In this document: positions 19,001-31,000 of the stretch, one piece after another
Position numbering within the stretch: the first letter of the stretch is position 1
Layout: each line of letters begins with the position of its first letter
From: Cliona cf. orientalis
Lineage: Eukaryota; Porifera; Demospongiae; Clionaida; Clionaidae
Direction of reading: 5' to 3'
Assembly (NCBI GenBank): GCA_963930775.1
Contig: OZ005705.1
Coordinates: 7,006,001-7,070,000, forward strand
Length of the DNA: 64,000 nucleotides
Notes under the pieces: model-generated
Told to the model about the DNA's origin: nothing
The model's input: only the letters and a program-made list of their open reading frames with translations
Databases searched by the model: none
Program-made: the position numbers and the translations under genes

Positions 19001-22000
19001 TACGTACCTTCTCAGGCAATTATATCAAATTTCTCTCTCACTGTCTCTCCCTCCTCCCCCTTTTCTCTCCTCTCCCTCTTTCTCTGTGTGCAGGTATCAG
19101 CTCTATGGTCACTGGAAGAATGACACATACGACAAGCATCCTGAGCTGATCAATGCAAAGACAGAAACCCTCTCCAGGGGGCGCTACATGATGAAGTAAG
19201 ATCGGGAAGAGAGAGCGAGAGAGAGAGAGAGATGGTAGAGTAGCTTTATCCCTTCTCTTTGTTGATTAACACAGACGATTGACCAAGGACAACATCAAGC
19301 CTTCGGGAAGACAGATTGGCAAACTCAGTCACAGTAACCCTGGAATCATCTTCGACTATGTGAGCCATATCATGTTTTTAATTATTTTATATACATGTAT
19401 GGGATGGTTATTGACGAACGATTGATATTAAAAAATTTATGATTCTCTGTACTGTAGGTCTTATCCCAAATTCAGCGTTATGATAACTTCATCATTCCTG
19501 TCGTGGATTCTCTCAAGTACCTCGTTCCTCTGGCTTACGATGTTCTAGCCTGTATCCTGACCTGGCCCTGGCATAATAATAACAATATATGGGGGGGGGG
19601 GGGGGGGGAGCGTTGCTGGGGTTAGCTTTTGTTTACTGCTGTTGGCTTCTTGACTTGAAATGCACTAGATTGCATTGTGGAGGCCCTGGGTAATCCTCAG
19701 AAGGAAAGATTAAAGCATCAAGACACGAACATCTCCGACTGGCTTCAAGGTACACAGTCCTCTTGTTCGGTGAAAGGATGACAAATTTATAATAAAATTT
19801 TTGACGTTTTTTTTTTAATAAATTATGACATTGTGTACATGTATGTAGGATTGGCCAGTTTCTGTGGTAATGTGTTCAAGAAGTACCCAATCGACTTAAA
19901 TGGTCTACTCCAGTACGTGGCCAACCAACTCAAGGCTGGGAAAAGGCAAGTATCTGCAGAGTAGAGAGAAGTCAAGGGACTAATGTCTGTCGTCTTGGTG
20001 ATTAATCTCTTTTTAGCTTTGATCTGCTCGTCTTAAAGGAGGTCACTCAGAAGATGTCTGGTATTGACATAGCCGAGGAGGTGACAGCCTCTCAGCTTGA
20101 GGCTCTCGCTGGTGGGGAACTACTCAAGGCCGAGGTAAGCCCCCCTCTCTCCTTTCCTCCCTCCCCTTCCCCTCTCTCTCCTCCTATGTCTGTTATATCT
20201 CTCTTTCATGTGATAGTGTGCATATTACTCTCAAGTTCGTAACACTAAGAAGTCGTCTCAACGTCTTCGAGAGTCGCTGGTGGATGCCCACCTCAGCCTT
20301 CCCCTCTTCATCCTGATGGCCCAGCAGAGGGACTGTATCATCTATAGGGACGGAGCCTCAAGACACCTCAAACTAGTCGGAAATCTCTTTGATAACGTAT
20401 GAGAAATTTTCCCATGTGTATACATGTATTTCCAACAAACATATATTAACTCCAGTGCTGCCATGCTAATGACACAATTTTTAATTAAGCTCAATTAAAA
20501 TCTTACTTTGTAGTTTTTGGCAGCTCTTACATAGTATTTTTTTCCCTGCAGTGTCTGAGTACGTTGGTTCAGTTTGGAGGTTTTCTGGCCACCCACCTTA
20601 GCCCTGACGAGTACAGCAGCAAGATGCCGACCCTGGACAAGCTGGGGCTGGAGTACAACGTACCTTCTGATGTGGCCTTCTTCATGCTCAGGCCGGTCAT
20701 TCACAACGCCATATCAGTGAGTGGGCACTAATTAGAAGAATAAACCCATACTTTTTTGATATTGTTCTTGTGTGTTCCATATAGAGTGCCTTCACTGAGC
20801 AGGAGAGAGCGAGCAGGACTGATGCCGATAAGCAGGACAAGAGCTCCAAGACTAGCAGGCAAGAGGTGAGGAAGTAGAGGATTGTGGTGTACATGTATGT
20901 AGGGGGGGAGCAGTTATGTTGGTGATGATCTCACCTTTTGGTCCGTGTTGCTGACGAGAAAGTGATGGAATAAGGTGCTCTGAATTGCATAACTTGCTCA
21001 CAAAGCAAACTTTCACAAATACTTGTATTCAGTGAAAATTAATAGTGAAACTTCATAAGGAACTGTACAAGTTTTCTAACCAAAGTGCCCTGGGATCCCC
21101 CAAGGTTCAAAATTTTCATGATGGAGTATTGAATTTTCATAATAATATATCATTTATATACAATAATATAGACCTCTTCTTTAGATTTCTTTACCTTCTC
21201 CCTCGCAGGCCAGCTACCTAGCTGCTTGTCAACAGGTGGTGGACCCACTGGTTGAGGCGGCAAGGCCCCTCTATCCCAGCAAGGTCTGGGACGACATCAA
21301 CTGCCGGCTCTTCACCGCCTTCTGGTCACTGTCCCTCTATGACCTCTATGTACCCACCAGGAGGTACGATGATGAGATCAGCCGTGCCAAGCAAGCCATC
21401 AAGGACCTCGACACTGACCAGGAAATGGTATCTACTCTTTTATATGTTGATATGTTCAGCATTCAGGGGTTACCGAAGCTTATGAAAACTCTTATAGGCA
21501 TTGTCTTGATATACGTAATAAACAAAAGTGATTACTCAGTCCAGGAACTAGTAGCCAAAGTGGTGTTCAGACAGTATTAGTACTTTCTTCGATTTTACTG
21601 TTGCCTTAGTATGTATTTATAATTTTATTTCGCTGTGCTGCCTTGTAGACGTCTAGCAAGAAGAAGAAGGAGCAAGAGAGGAACTCTGGGCTGATAGAGA
21701 AGCTGCAGGAGGAGAAGCAGAGGCAGGAGGACAACCACAGGCTCGTCACAAGCTGGTTCAAGAAGGAGAAAGACTCTTGGTTCAGTCCTAGTAAGTTGAT
21801 CTGGATGTGGGCATAGGTAGCCTTGTCTCAATGAGGCTAGGGTAGAGTCTTGTAAACTTTCACATCATGTGATGTTCGATGTGTATGTATGTGTGGATGA
21901 TGATGAATAAGCCTTTTGGTCCGTGTTTCTGACATGCTTCAGGCTTGACGATTCACAAGGTCTTTGTAATCTGAATCCACAATGCAAAAATACAGCCATT

Positions 22001-25000
22001 GAATGTCGAATTGTTTTCTAACAATGAGGTGCTCCAATTTGATACACCTCTCTCTCCTTTTCTCTCCCTCCCCACCTCCTCTTACTTGCAGAGGTGACCA
22101 AGAACCGTACGATCACCCAGTTCCTGCAGCTGTGTGTGTTTCCCCGCTGTCGGTTCACTGTCACCGATGCTCTCTACTGTGCCAAGTTTGTGGGCATGCT
22201 CCACTCCCTCCACACTCCCAACTTCTCAACGCTGCTATTCTATGACAGAGTAAGGGACGTGGGTTGATTTTTGTACAAAACTTCCATAATATAATTATGA
22301 ATCACACATTTATTGCTCCAAATACGTTAATCTGTCACTCATGGAATTTTTTTACCGTCCTTTCTTTGCTTACAGATTTTCTCCGACATTTCTTACACTG
22401 TGGCTTGCTGTACTGAGAATGAAGCTAGGAGATACGGTAAGCCCTAGATAGTCAGCGGTGTCTGTACAACTCATTTATTGTACCTCTTTTTCCTTCCCTT
22501 TCACAGGTCTGTGTATTGTTTGAGTATGCATTTGCACTAATGATGGACTACTTTCCTCCCTCTCTCTCTCACTCTCTCTCGCTACCTACATACGTATACT
22601 TGTATAATCCACCCATCCATCCACCCAACAGGTCGATTCCTCGGAGCTCTGCTCGAGACGGTGAGTCGCTGGCACTCCAGTGAGTCGTCGTACTCCCACG
22701 AGTGCGCCAGGACGCCTGGATTCATCTCCATGATGAGGAGCTTCACTGCCGGCAGTGAGAAGCAGTACCTCGACTACGAGAACTACCGACACATCACCTT
22801 CAAGTGGCACTTCAAGCTGACCAAGTCCCTGGTCATTCTGCTCGAGTCAAAAGACTACATGCAGGTCAGACCCTACGGTAGACCCTGAGAGTAGATCTGT
22901 ATTGTAATTGAAAGTATTGTGAGTCAACTGTCGTATTCTAGCTATCCATGCTTGAATACCATTGGTACTGTAAATTGTGAATATTTTGTATCTAGAATAT
23001 TTCATGCAATAATTTTTCGTGTTAAATAATTTCCGGACAAACGACCCTGTACCGCAATATTGCGCGTGTATTTTTGTGCGTTTAATTTTTGCACAAGCCA
23101 GGCTATCCGAATATATTTTAACAACGAAATATTCGCAATTTTACGGTAGTATATTTTGTGTGTATAATAACATAGTTTGTGAATATTATTCGTGTCTTAG
23201 GTCCGCAATGGTCTGATAGTGCTGACGAAGCTGCTTCCCCACTACCCCAAGGTCTACCATCTCAGCATCGCCCTGGAGAAGAGGATCGAGAAGATCATGG
23301 AGGAGGAGAAGGAGAAGAGGCAGGACCTCTACGCTCTGGCCATTGGGTAAGTTAAATAAATATAATATAGTCTTCTCTATGAGGAGAGAAAAAAGTTTTG
23401 GTTATTTTTTTGTCTTGCTAAAACCTTGAGAGCTTATAAGATTTAGCTTGCTAAATTATCTCCACCCCCACCCCCCCAAAATGAGGTGTGATAGTAATGT
23501 GTATTATTTTGCACTGTAGGTATGCTGGTATGTTGAAGACTCACAAGCAGAATCTCATTCCAGAGAATGAGTTCCACATTCGTGAGGAGCGTGTGAAGGC
23601 ACAGCAATCAGACGCCAAGGAGAAGGAGAAAGAGAAAGATTCAGGAAGGAGTGAAAGGCAGTCTTCCTCAGCTACTGCTGCCTCTTCATCTTCTAGCAAG
23701 GCTGAAGCTGGAAGGAGTGAGAGGGAGAGGCCGTCTGCCACAGCCAATTCTTCAGCTGGGAAAAGTGAAAAGCAGTCCTCTACCACTTCTTCGTTGCCTA
23801 AGAAAGATGAGGGAAAGTCTACTTCTGGTGGAGCGGCATCATCGTCGTCATCATCGAGCACAGCAGCTGCTACAACCAGCAGGAGCAAGGCAGAGGATGG
23901 TGGTAGTAAGACGTCTTCTGCTTCCAAAGGTAGTTCTGGATCTGGTAAGGAGAGTTCCTCCAAGGAGGGAAGTGCCTCCACGAAGGAGAAAGAGAAAGAG
24001 AAAGAAAAGGGAGATATCTCTACTGTCTCTTCTACCAAGTCTTCTCGTGAGAGCTCCAGGGAGAGAGGAGCCTCAAAGGAGAGCAAAGAAAGTGGTGAGA
24101 AATTGGAATTATGATGTCTATTGTATCTCTTTTATGTATTTATATTTTTGTTTTGTAGTATCTGGGGGAGGTGCCTCTCTGGGTAGCCCGGCTGTCCACA
24201 ATGGTCCAATGGGAGGAGCTTCTCCTAGAGCTGGTCAGAGGAGGCAACAGGCTGAGTCTCCTGATCCAGCTGCCGAGAGGGGTATGCTACACTGTACTAG
24301 TCTATTCTCCATGAATTGTGTGCTTTTTTTCCTGTGTGCATATTGTACAATATCATGTACATGTACTGTAGATCTGGAAATTTTCATAACTTTTGTATGA
24401 TAAATGTTTGTGTAAAAAAATTTCATAGGAATGACCCCTTACCGCATTAGCATTGATAATTTTCGTAGCCGCCATCGACTATGAAAATATTTTTACAACG
24501 AAAATTTCCAGATTTATGGTATATTAGGTTATGTGTGTTTTTAAATAGTAATGGTTGTTAGCTGAAAATATGTTTTTGTGGGATTGGCTCCGATGCTAAA
24601 ATACATGTACATTTTATGTGTAAGCTGTACAACGTTTCTTTCACCAGATGCCAAAAGGAGGAAGGTTGACGACAGCGCTAGCAAGGTGAGGAGATAAAGC
24701 CGTGGTGTGAGGGTGGGAGGAGTCTCCTACCCCCACCTGTACCCAAGATCGTGCTCACACTCCACCCCTTAAAGAAGCTTAAGTGCCTGGAAATTGGAGG
24801 GACTACCTCTTCATTTACCAGCTTACCTACCATGATGCTCTGTCTATTTGGAGCGTGTTTGAGCTATAGCCCCTTGCGATGACGACTGACCATCTTTCTC
24901 CTCTCTTCTCTTCCCTTCCCTTCTTGCATGTGTGCCTTGTGTTCCTGTTTGTGTGTGTGCGTGCAGTCGTCCAAGGTGGATGGAAAAGCAGGTGCCACAG

Positions 25001-25634
25001 CCTCGGCCAATGCAGCTGCTGGTTCCACTGCGAGCTCAGTAGCTGCTACTGGGGACAAAGTTAATACTCCAGCTGATAAGAAGGAGAAGCCTCGATCTGA
25101 GAGGAAAAGGGTAAGGATTTTTAGTAGTAGCAGCCAGTGTGCTTGCAATTGAGTACACAAGCAAAATTTTGTTAGTGCATGTATCTGGAGTCCACGAAAC
25201 CAGTGAATACTTCGTAATTTTGACAGGAGCGTTCGTCTGAAGAGAATGTTAATACTAAAAGGAGAAAAGAAGCACCTGAGGAATCAACCAAGGAAGCTGA
25301 AGTCAAGGTATAGTCGCAAAATTTATCATTGGGGTGGACTGCATTGCATTGTACGATATGTGTCCCGTTAGGAGAAGAAACGTGTGGTGAAAGTGGGAAA
25401 GAAAGAGGTTGCTAAGGCTTCATCAAAGGCCTCACCGAAGGCTTCCCCCAAACCATCACTTAAACCCTCTGCAGATGATGAAAAATCCAAGAAGCAGTAT
25501 CCTCAATAGTGTGATGTACTAATTAGAGTGTTACTGTGTTGACGACCCTTGCCTATTAAGTTTTATCCTTGACTTGCTCCATCTGTAGTCACAATTCTGC
25601 TCCTGCTGCAAAGACCCGTGCAGTTAAGAAGTGA
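16011..25634 (+). CDS. THOC2: THO complex subunit 2
   Basis: I can join 34 exons from 16011-16087 to 25589-25634 into an uninterrupted 1,570-aa protein (human 1,593). THOC2 is the scaffold of the THO/TREX complex that couples transcription to mRNA export. Matches run the whole length: [107 protein letters not shown] and IPENEFH. The tail from about residue 1200 is the expected charged Ser/Lys/Glu-rich domain (exon 23520-24094 onward), ending in repeated [11 protein letters not shown] motifs and KTRAVKK. Intron 17 begins with a GC donor (AG|GCAAGT at 19946). Two MITEs sit in introns after 22864 and 24281. Upstream it shares a promoter with SLC36 copy 3. Confidence 0.97.
19591..19608. repeat. 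(G)18 homopolymer in a THOC2 intron
   Basis: Eighteen G in the intron 19552-19668. It lies on the transcribed sense strand, so it could fold as an RNA quadruplex. Confidence 0.9.
22968..23146. mobile_element. TA-flanked MITE in THOC2
   Basis: Terminal inverted repeats CTGTAAATTGTGAATATTT and its near-complement CGAATATTC...CAATTTTACGG are bounded by TA on both sides, a Tc1/mariner-type target. Inside is the core GACCCTGTACCG, also found in the copies at 24366 and 46140. It is non-coding and lies in the intron 22865-23200. Confidence 0.8.
24366..24519. mobile_element. TA-flanked MITE in THOC2
   Basis: The ends CTGTAGATCTGGAAATTTTC and GAAAATTTCCAGATTTATGG are inverted copies bounded by TA. 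The internal GACCCCTTACCG matches the core of the related elements. It lies in the intron 24282-24647. Confidence 0.8.
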
Positions 25635-26823
25635 CACTGATTGCTGGATAGCAGTGCCTTTTTTGTGTGTCACAATAATAGTTCTCCTATGTTATTATAA
25701 TAATACCCTTGTAAAATGCAAGTACATGACACTATTATTTTTATTACCTGATAATTGCAAGTTTTTGCTGTTATATATAAATATTGCTTGTTATTGGTAT
25801 CTCTACCAAAATTGAAGTTCAATACTCGATATATCTATCATATAAACACGAGACTTGCAAAAGAATAGTAAGTACACGCACTCGATTAGACCAACACAGC
25901 TCGCACTGACGTTCACCAAATGCAGATTGTATGGAAAAGGTCGTTAAATTCATCATGATAAACATAATAATAATTATTTGCATTATGGAAAGGAAAAAAT
26001 AGTCCCAATCATCCCTCCCCCCGGGCCGAGGTGCCGCAGCTTCGGTGATCCGTTTGGGAGTGACACTGCGGACATTACCGCAGCTGGCATACTTCCAGGG
26101 ATGGGGGGTATTCAAGGGAGGAACCTGGGCGACCCCTAAGCCATATATGCCCAGGACCATGTGCAGTTTTCAGCTGCAGGTGCCAGAGGGGGTACCCCTG
26201 ACACCGTCTAGCCCCGTTATCGATAGTACCTCCCAGAAAATGCTATTTATTGAGCTGGGACAGGGGGTAGCAAAACGCGTATGGTTTTCACGTTGGAATG
26301 TACGGACCGTGACGTAATTAATTAAAAGCTATGAATATCATTAACTCTACACCGCGGCGTGCGCCAAAGTGTATCTCAGCAACGGAAAGAGCTATGGAGC
26401 TGGAACAAAAACCAAAATGTAGCTCTTCAGCAGATGAAAGCAGCTACCATGGTCCTGAATATGTTAGACTATGCCATAGTATACATACCAAGCTTCTTCA
26501 AAGACATATTAAGCTTACAATAGTATAACTACACATGTCATGTATAGTTATTATAATATTATTATACATAATTTTTTCGTTCCACAAGCTTAGTGCATAG
26601 AGTCTTCTTTTTTTATAAGAAAATCACAATAATAATTATTATTACATTACACACCACAACACAATAATCATAAAAACAACACATGGCCAGTAATACTCAG
26701 CGAATATGTGCATGAATACATTAGCATACTGAAAAACAGATGGTGTACCAGCAAACTGCGCAAATAAGACTTAGTAATTTCCTAAAGCTCTATCCATGTG
26801 CTCACCCCTAGGCCTGCCAGTCA
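25635..26823. other. Convergent spacer THOC2 / VPS26C
   Basis: A 1.2-kb 3'-3' interval. It is AT-rich except for the GC-rich block 26000-26290 (described separately). The open frames here (for example 26045-26317) have no recognisable content, and their composition follows the hairpins, so I do not call them genes. Confidence 0.6.
26000..26290 (-). ncRNA. Candidate structured non-coding RNA
   Basis: Five hairpins stand almost end to end in a GC-rich island: CTGCGG/CCGCAG (26066-26083), CCTGGGC/GCCCAGG with an 18-nt loop (26124-26155), TGCAG/CTGCA (26162-26178), GGTG..GGGG/CCCC..CACC (26179-26205), and TACC..TCCCAG/CTGGGA..GGTA (26227-26269). On the minus strand the block is followed by T6 (A6 at 25994-25999), a Pol III-type terminator, and preceded by an AT-rich TTAATTAATTA stretch near 26318-26330. 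Strand is inferred from these. I compared it from memory with SRP, RNase P/MRP, 7SK, U1-U6, U11/U12 and U3 and found no convincing match. Confidence 0.4.
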
Positions 26824-27711
26824 TCAGTACCTGGTGAGTTTGATGGGGAAATTTTCTGTTACCAAATGGTCGTCTTGAAAGATGATCACAACGTTCACCT
26901 CAAACTCTACCTTGAAGTTAGACGTGCTCAGGGTGGGGCACGTGAACAGCCGAGGGAACACCATGTAGATGGGGATTACTACGCCCCTGCACACGTCGCC
27001 GTCCGCCACTTGGATGTTTTGTATTTCGGTCGGATCACGCGCATAGCCCTCTGCACACCCGCACGTCTCCACTCTCACCAGCTGCAGCTCAATGGAACGT
27101 ATGGTGGCTGCGCACCGCTCCACCATCAATTCCCCTGAAAACGGTCGAGTGATGCAACAGTTGACGCTGTCGATCTTCCCCGTGACAAGAAAATCAGGAA
27201 TGTTTACACGATCTCGGGTATTTTCCAACGACTGTGGCGTAATCGTGAAGTCCACCGATTTCTCATCCGCTTTATCCCCTTCAGAGTACTCTACAATAAA
27301 CTCGGACACCTTCTGTAGATCTTTGTTGAGCAGAGAACGCTTCATGTCTGCTTTGAGTGTGTACATGATGTTCACAAACACCCCATGGTATGATTCGTAC
27401 AGCTTTTTGCTAGCTTTTGCTCGGAGAGGCAACTCAAATGGAATCTCCGTGGCCCCATTGGGGAATTTCCCCGGCTTGGCCAAATCCATGCTGTAGTGCA
27501 CGAGCTGAATGGGTTTGAGTGAGTTGTAGAACGCCTCGAACACTCCAACGCTCTTTGCACTGAGCTGCAGCGTCACAGTGCCCTCCATGGTCAGGGTGAG
27601 GCCATTGTGGCTCAGATCTCCCTTGCTGTGGACCACCACCACACCTTTCACCAGCTCCCCGTCCTTGTAGACCTTATTAGCTTTCTTTAACTTTATCTCC
27701 AGGTGCGCCAT
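26824..27711 (-). CDS. VPS26C: VPS26C (DSCR3), retriever subunit
   Basis: A single uninterrupted frame of 295 aa (human VPS26C 297 aa). VPS26C is the arrestin-fold subunit of the retriever complex with VPS35L and VPS29, which recycles SNX17 cargo from endosomes. Long identical blocks include TMEGTVTLQLSAKSVGVFEA, YHGVFVNIMYTL, DMKRSLL, RVETCGCAEGYARDPTEIQN and VFPRLFTCPTLSTSNFKVEF. The two arrestin lobes are complete, so this is a functional-looking gene. It has no intron, although every other long gene here is split and the human gene is multi-exon. An old retrocopy that replaced the parent, or simple intron loss, would explain this. The start codon is 342 bp from the divergent FHIP1 start. 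Confidence 0.96.
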   Translation of the reverse strand: MAHLEIKLKKANKVYKDGELVKGVVVVHSKGDLSHNGLTLTMEGTVTLQLSAKSVGVFEAFYNSLKPIQLVHYSMDLAKPGKFPNGATEIPFELPLRAKASKKLYESYHGVFVNIMYTLKADMKRSLLNKDLQKVSEFIVEYSEGDKADEKSVDFTITPQSLENTRDRVNIPDFLVTGKIDSVNCCITRPFSGELMVERCAATIRSIELQLVRVETCGCAEGYARDPTEIQNIQVADGDVCRGVVIPIYMVFPRLFTCPTLSTSNFKVEFEVNVVIIFQDDHLVTENFPIKLTRY

Positions 27712-28053
27712 CTCGACTTTTTTTTGTTGCAGATCGGACCACGCCTACCTTTCTTTTATCATGCATATCATGCATGCGCGTGCGCCACATGACTAATCAC
27801 GTGGTGAAAAGAGTGGGTGCACGGGGAAAAGCCCAACCCTCTGTCTTCTTTGCAGCAGAGCTGGAACAGGGCCAGGGATCTGATACAAAAGGTGTGTCCG
27901 CGTGTGTGTGAAACCTGAGCCTATGGAATCGCAATAGAATAATGATTACTGGCTTCTAGGGGTTGCATCATGTGTCTCTCTCTCCCTCCCTCTCAGATCA
28001 GAAGCCAGGACTGCTGAAATTCTGTATGGTGGGCTGAAATTCTCTCACAGAAG
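27712..28053. promoter_or_regulatory. Bidirectional promoter region VPS26C / FHIP1
   Basis: 342 bp between divergent start codons, containing CACGTG (about 27799-27804) and GC-rich GCGCGTGCGCC next to VPS26C. A probable 5' UTR intron of FHIP1 runs from a donor near 27891 (AAAAG|GTGTGT) to the acceptor at 28050, three bases before its ATG. Confidence 0.5.
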
Positions 28054-31000
28054 ATGGATGATCCTGTATACGCCCAATCAGGCCGTGACAGTGCCAGTGG
28101 GGGAAGCTTGAATCCCTTTGATGACCTAGAGGACGATGAAGAGATACTGACGATGGGTGTAGGGGAGGAGGGGGGGAAGTCGGACCTCATTCCTACTCAT
28201 CATCAGCGTGATTACAGGGATCTCCCCCTGCACGAGCGACCCCCTAACTACCAGCTGCGACACCACTGGAACGAGATGGATGGCCTCATACAGTCGGGAA
28301 GCATGGACCCCTTTGCTCTCGAAGAGCTCAGGGAACACTTTCGAGTGATGGAGAAGCTCCTCATCAAAGATAGACCTGAGCAGGCTGGACAGATTGGACC
28401 TTGCCTCAAACTGGTCCTCAATGAGAACATTGTTGAAAACTTCTACATGTTTAGCACGCAGCAGAGGGTCTACGCGAAGGAGCTACGCATCATGCTCTTA
28501 AGATTCTTCACAGAAGTTCTAGCTCGAGCGTCACAGCCACTACTCATACATCAGCAGATTCTCCGACCAATCAGCAAGCTTCTTCGAGCGTGCGAAGCCT
28601 CTGAGGACCGCGAAATCAACAGCGCTCTAGTTCCGTTTCTCCACCAGCTCTGCATCCTAATGCAGGAGAATCAGTCACTTTTGGACCTCTTCTTTGAGGC
28701 AAAGCCTAACATGAAGTCGAAATTTCTCATCTTTATCGAGCTCATCCCTCACATGCACAGTATGGGCGAGGTTGGGAATCGAGCCAGAGATGCCATTTTG
28801 TTGTGTCTGTCGCTGGCCGCTCAGCTTCCTGGCTCAAATCTGAGCCATTTCATCGCCGTGGAGAGCAACTTCTGCCAGGTGAGGGTGGAAATTTGATTTT
28901 ATCAAGGAAAAGTGCATGGCTAGGGGGAGGATGCTATAAAGAATTAATGCCAGTGTACATACTGTACGTGTTTGTTTGGACTACAAGGTTTCTAATGTTG
29001 ATGTTTCATTGTAGAAAATGCAACAGCTAGATAAAAAAATTCTTGGCCATAAAATGCATAACATGTGCATGCATGTACATGTATACGTGCCTATGCCTGT
29101 ATATGCATACATTGGTAACCTCTATCTTTGACCTGATGCCCTAATATGAGTAGCACTCTACTACTCACACCTGATTAGAATTGGATATTATCCCCCTATG
29201 TGTATATAGGTGCTGGCTACTGGGCTGAGTGGGCTTTATTCAGAGTTGCCCAGTTCTAGGGAGATCGCCGTGGACGACTGGCAGTCCCCCATTCCAGTCA
29301 TAGAGGTGGCCGTCCCCGAGCTGAGGAGGTCAACGCAGGCACTCAACTTCTGCAACTCTGTCCTTCAGGTAAATTAAAAATAATTAATTATTGTGTAAAT
29401 ATGTTAATTAATTGACTCGTCGGTTTTGTCTCTGTAGATGGCCCCCAAGGTGGTGCGTGATACAGTGCTGTCCTTGGTCAGAGAGGGCTTCCTACAGCAA
29501 GTGATGGGACCAGCTCTCCTACAGGTAATTATTGTACATTGTTTATACCAGTATAATAATTATAACATTCCATGTGAGTGTGGGCAGTGGAGGGGCTGTG
29601 AATGCTGTGTGTATGCCCTTAACTTCTTAGAATGAGCCATATCTAGCTGAGAGAGAGTAGATGTAATATTGTGTGCATCATGAGTTGACTAAGCTGTCTT
29701 TTTTTTTTGTTGTTTCCGTGCAGAAGTCAGAGGAGGCTGTGACCTTTGCCACTGGCTACCTGACCATCTTTCTCTCTCACATCACCAACATCCAGCTGAT
29801 GAGAGAGTTTCTGTTCTATCTCACTGTGGGCCAGTGTGATGGCAAGTCCATCCTCAACTACCTCATCAACAACATCTCCTCCACCAGCGTCAAGGTAGGA
29901 GGTATTAACACTTGCATCCACTGATTGGACTGAAAATTGGTGTATACGTAGTCTATCAAGTGAGACCCTTTTCACACATTATGGGGAGTAGGTGAAGGTC
30001 ATTGAGGCAAAAAGGGGGTCTAGCTTATTGGAACTTGTACTGTTTACAATTTTGTGCTTTCAACATGTTTTATGTTAATTTTGTTTCCTACATTAGTCGT
30101 TTGTTTTGCTTTTTTGGATGTCTTTGCCTCTTTCAGCTGTGTGCCGTGACACTGGAGCTGTTTCATAAATTGGTGGACTTGAACTGTGAAGACCTGATGC
30201 TGGAGCTGGTACTCAGGTCAGCCTCATAGAAGAATATTATTATTCTCAATCTTTTAAGAAGTTTGTCATTTCCAGAGATAGTTTTGTACATTAAGCTGGG
30301 GGCTGGTTTAAGTGTCCTGACTAAGGGAAATGTCCTTATTTCAGGGATGTTCACATACGATAATACACACACAAATAGCAGTAAAATAGTGCTAACTAGC
30401 TATAATATAGCAGTTATTTGCGGTATTGTTGATTTTCATCTTTCTCTCCCTCTCACCTGCAGACATCTTCTACCCGGCCAGCACATCATGCCAAACCAGC
30501 TGGCCATCATTGGAGCACCTGACCTCTATTCCCAGGCAGCGAGAAAACTACTCCAGCTCATCCCCACTTCATGCATCAATGCAGAGAAGATGTTTCTGAA
30601 CTCCATCAGACCTCAGCCGACGAATCCTTCGACCGACTCTGCCACGCCCACTGATATGACGGCGAATCGAGACGCCTCCTCCCCTCCCCCACCTCCACTC
30701 CTCACCTCCTCACCTACCCCACAGTTCAACCACCTCGAGCGACCCACGGCCATTCGTAGCTCCTCCCCCTTGAAGACTGGCTCTACGACACACTCGGGAG
30801 GAACCGGAGGGCACGGTAGCAGCACAAATCCCTTCAATCATCAGCCATTATCTAGAAGTCGGAGTGGCAGTGATGCTAGCACAAGTAGCCTAGTCAGCAT
30901 GTCTAGTGCATCATCGGCGCCGCATTCGGGAAGTCACATGACCGGCGGAATGCCGACCATGAGCTCGAGTGGAACGACAGCTGCTCATTCTCACATGCCA

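Noticed and set aside
23541-24086. 181-codon open frame antisense to THOC2
   Set aside because: It is the mirror of a Ser/Lys/Glu low-complexity exon; no start context or conserved content.
23651-24400. 249-codon frame overlapping THOC2 in another frame
   Set aside because: Arg/Leu-rich shadow of the same repetitive exon that reads through a splice donor.
26000-26290. SRP, RNase P/MRP, 7SK or U-type snRNA identity
   Set aside because: A few short matches (TATGCC..TGTCCGCA, GTCCCAGCT) recall SRP RNA, but the diagnostic S-domain loops and UGUAA motif are missing, so I left it unnamed.
26045-26317. 90-codon open frame in the convergent spacer
   Set aside because: Its composition follows consecutive hairpins and it has no recognisable protein motif.
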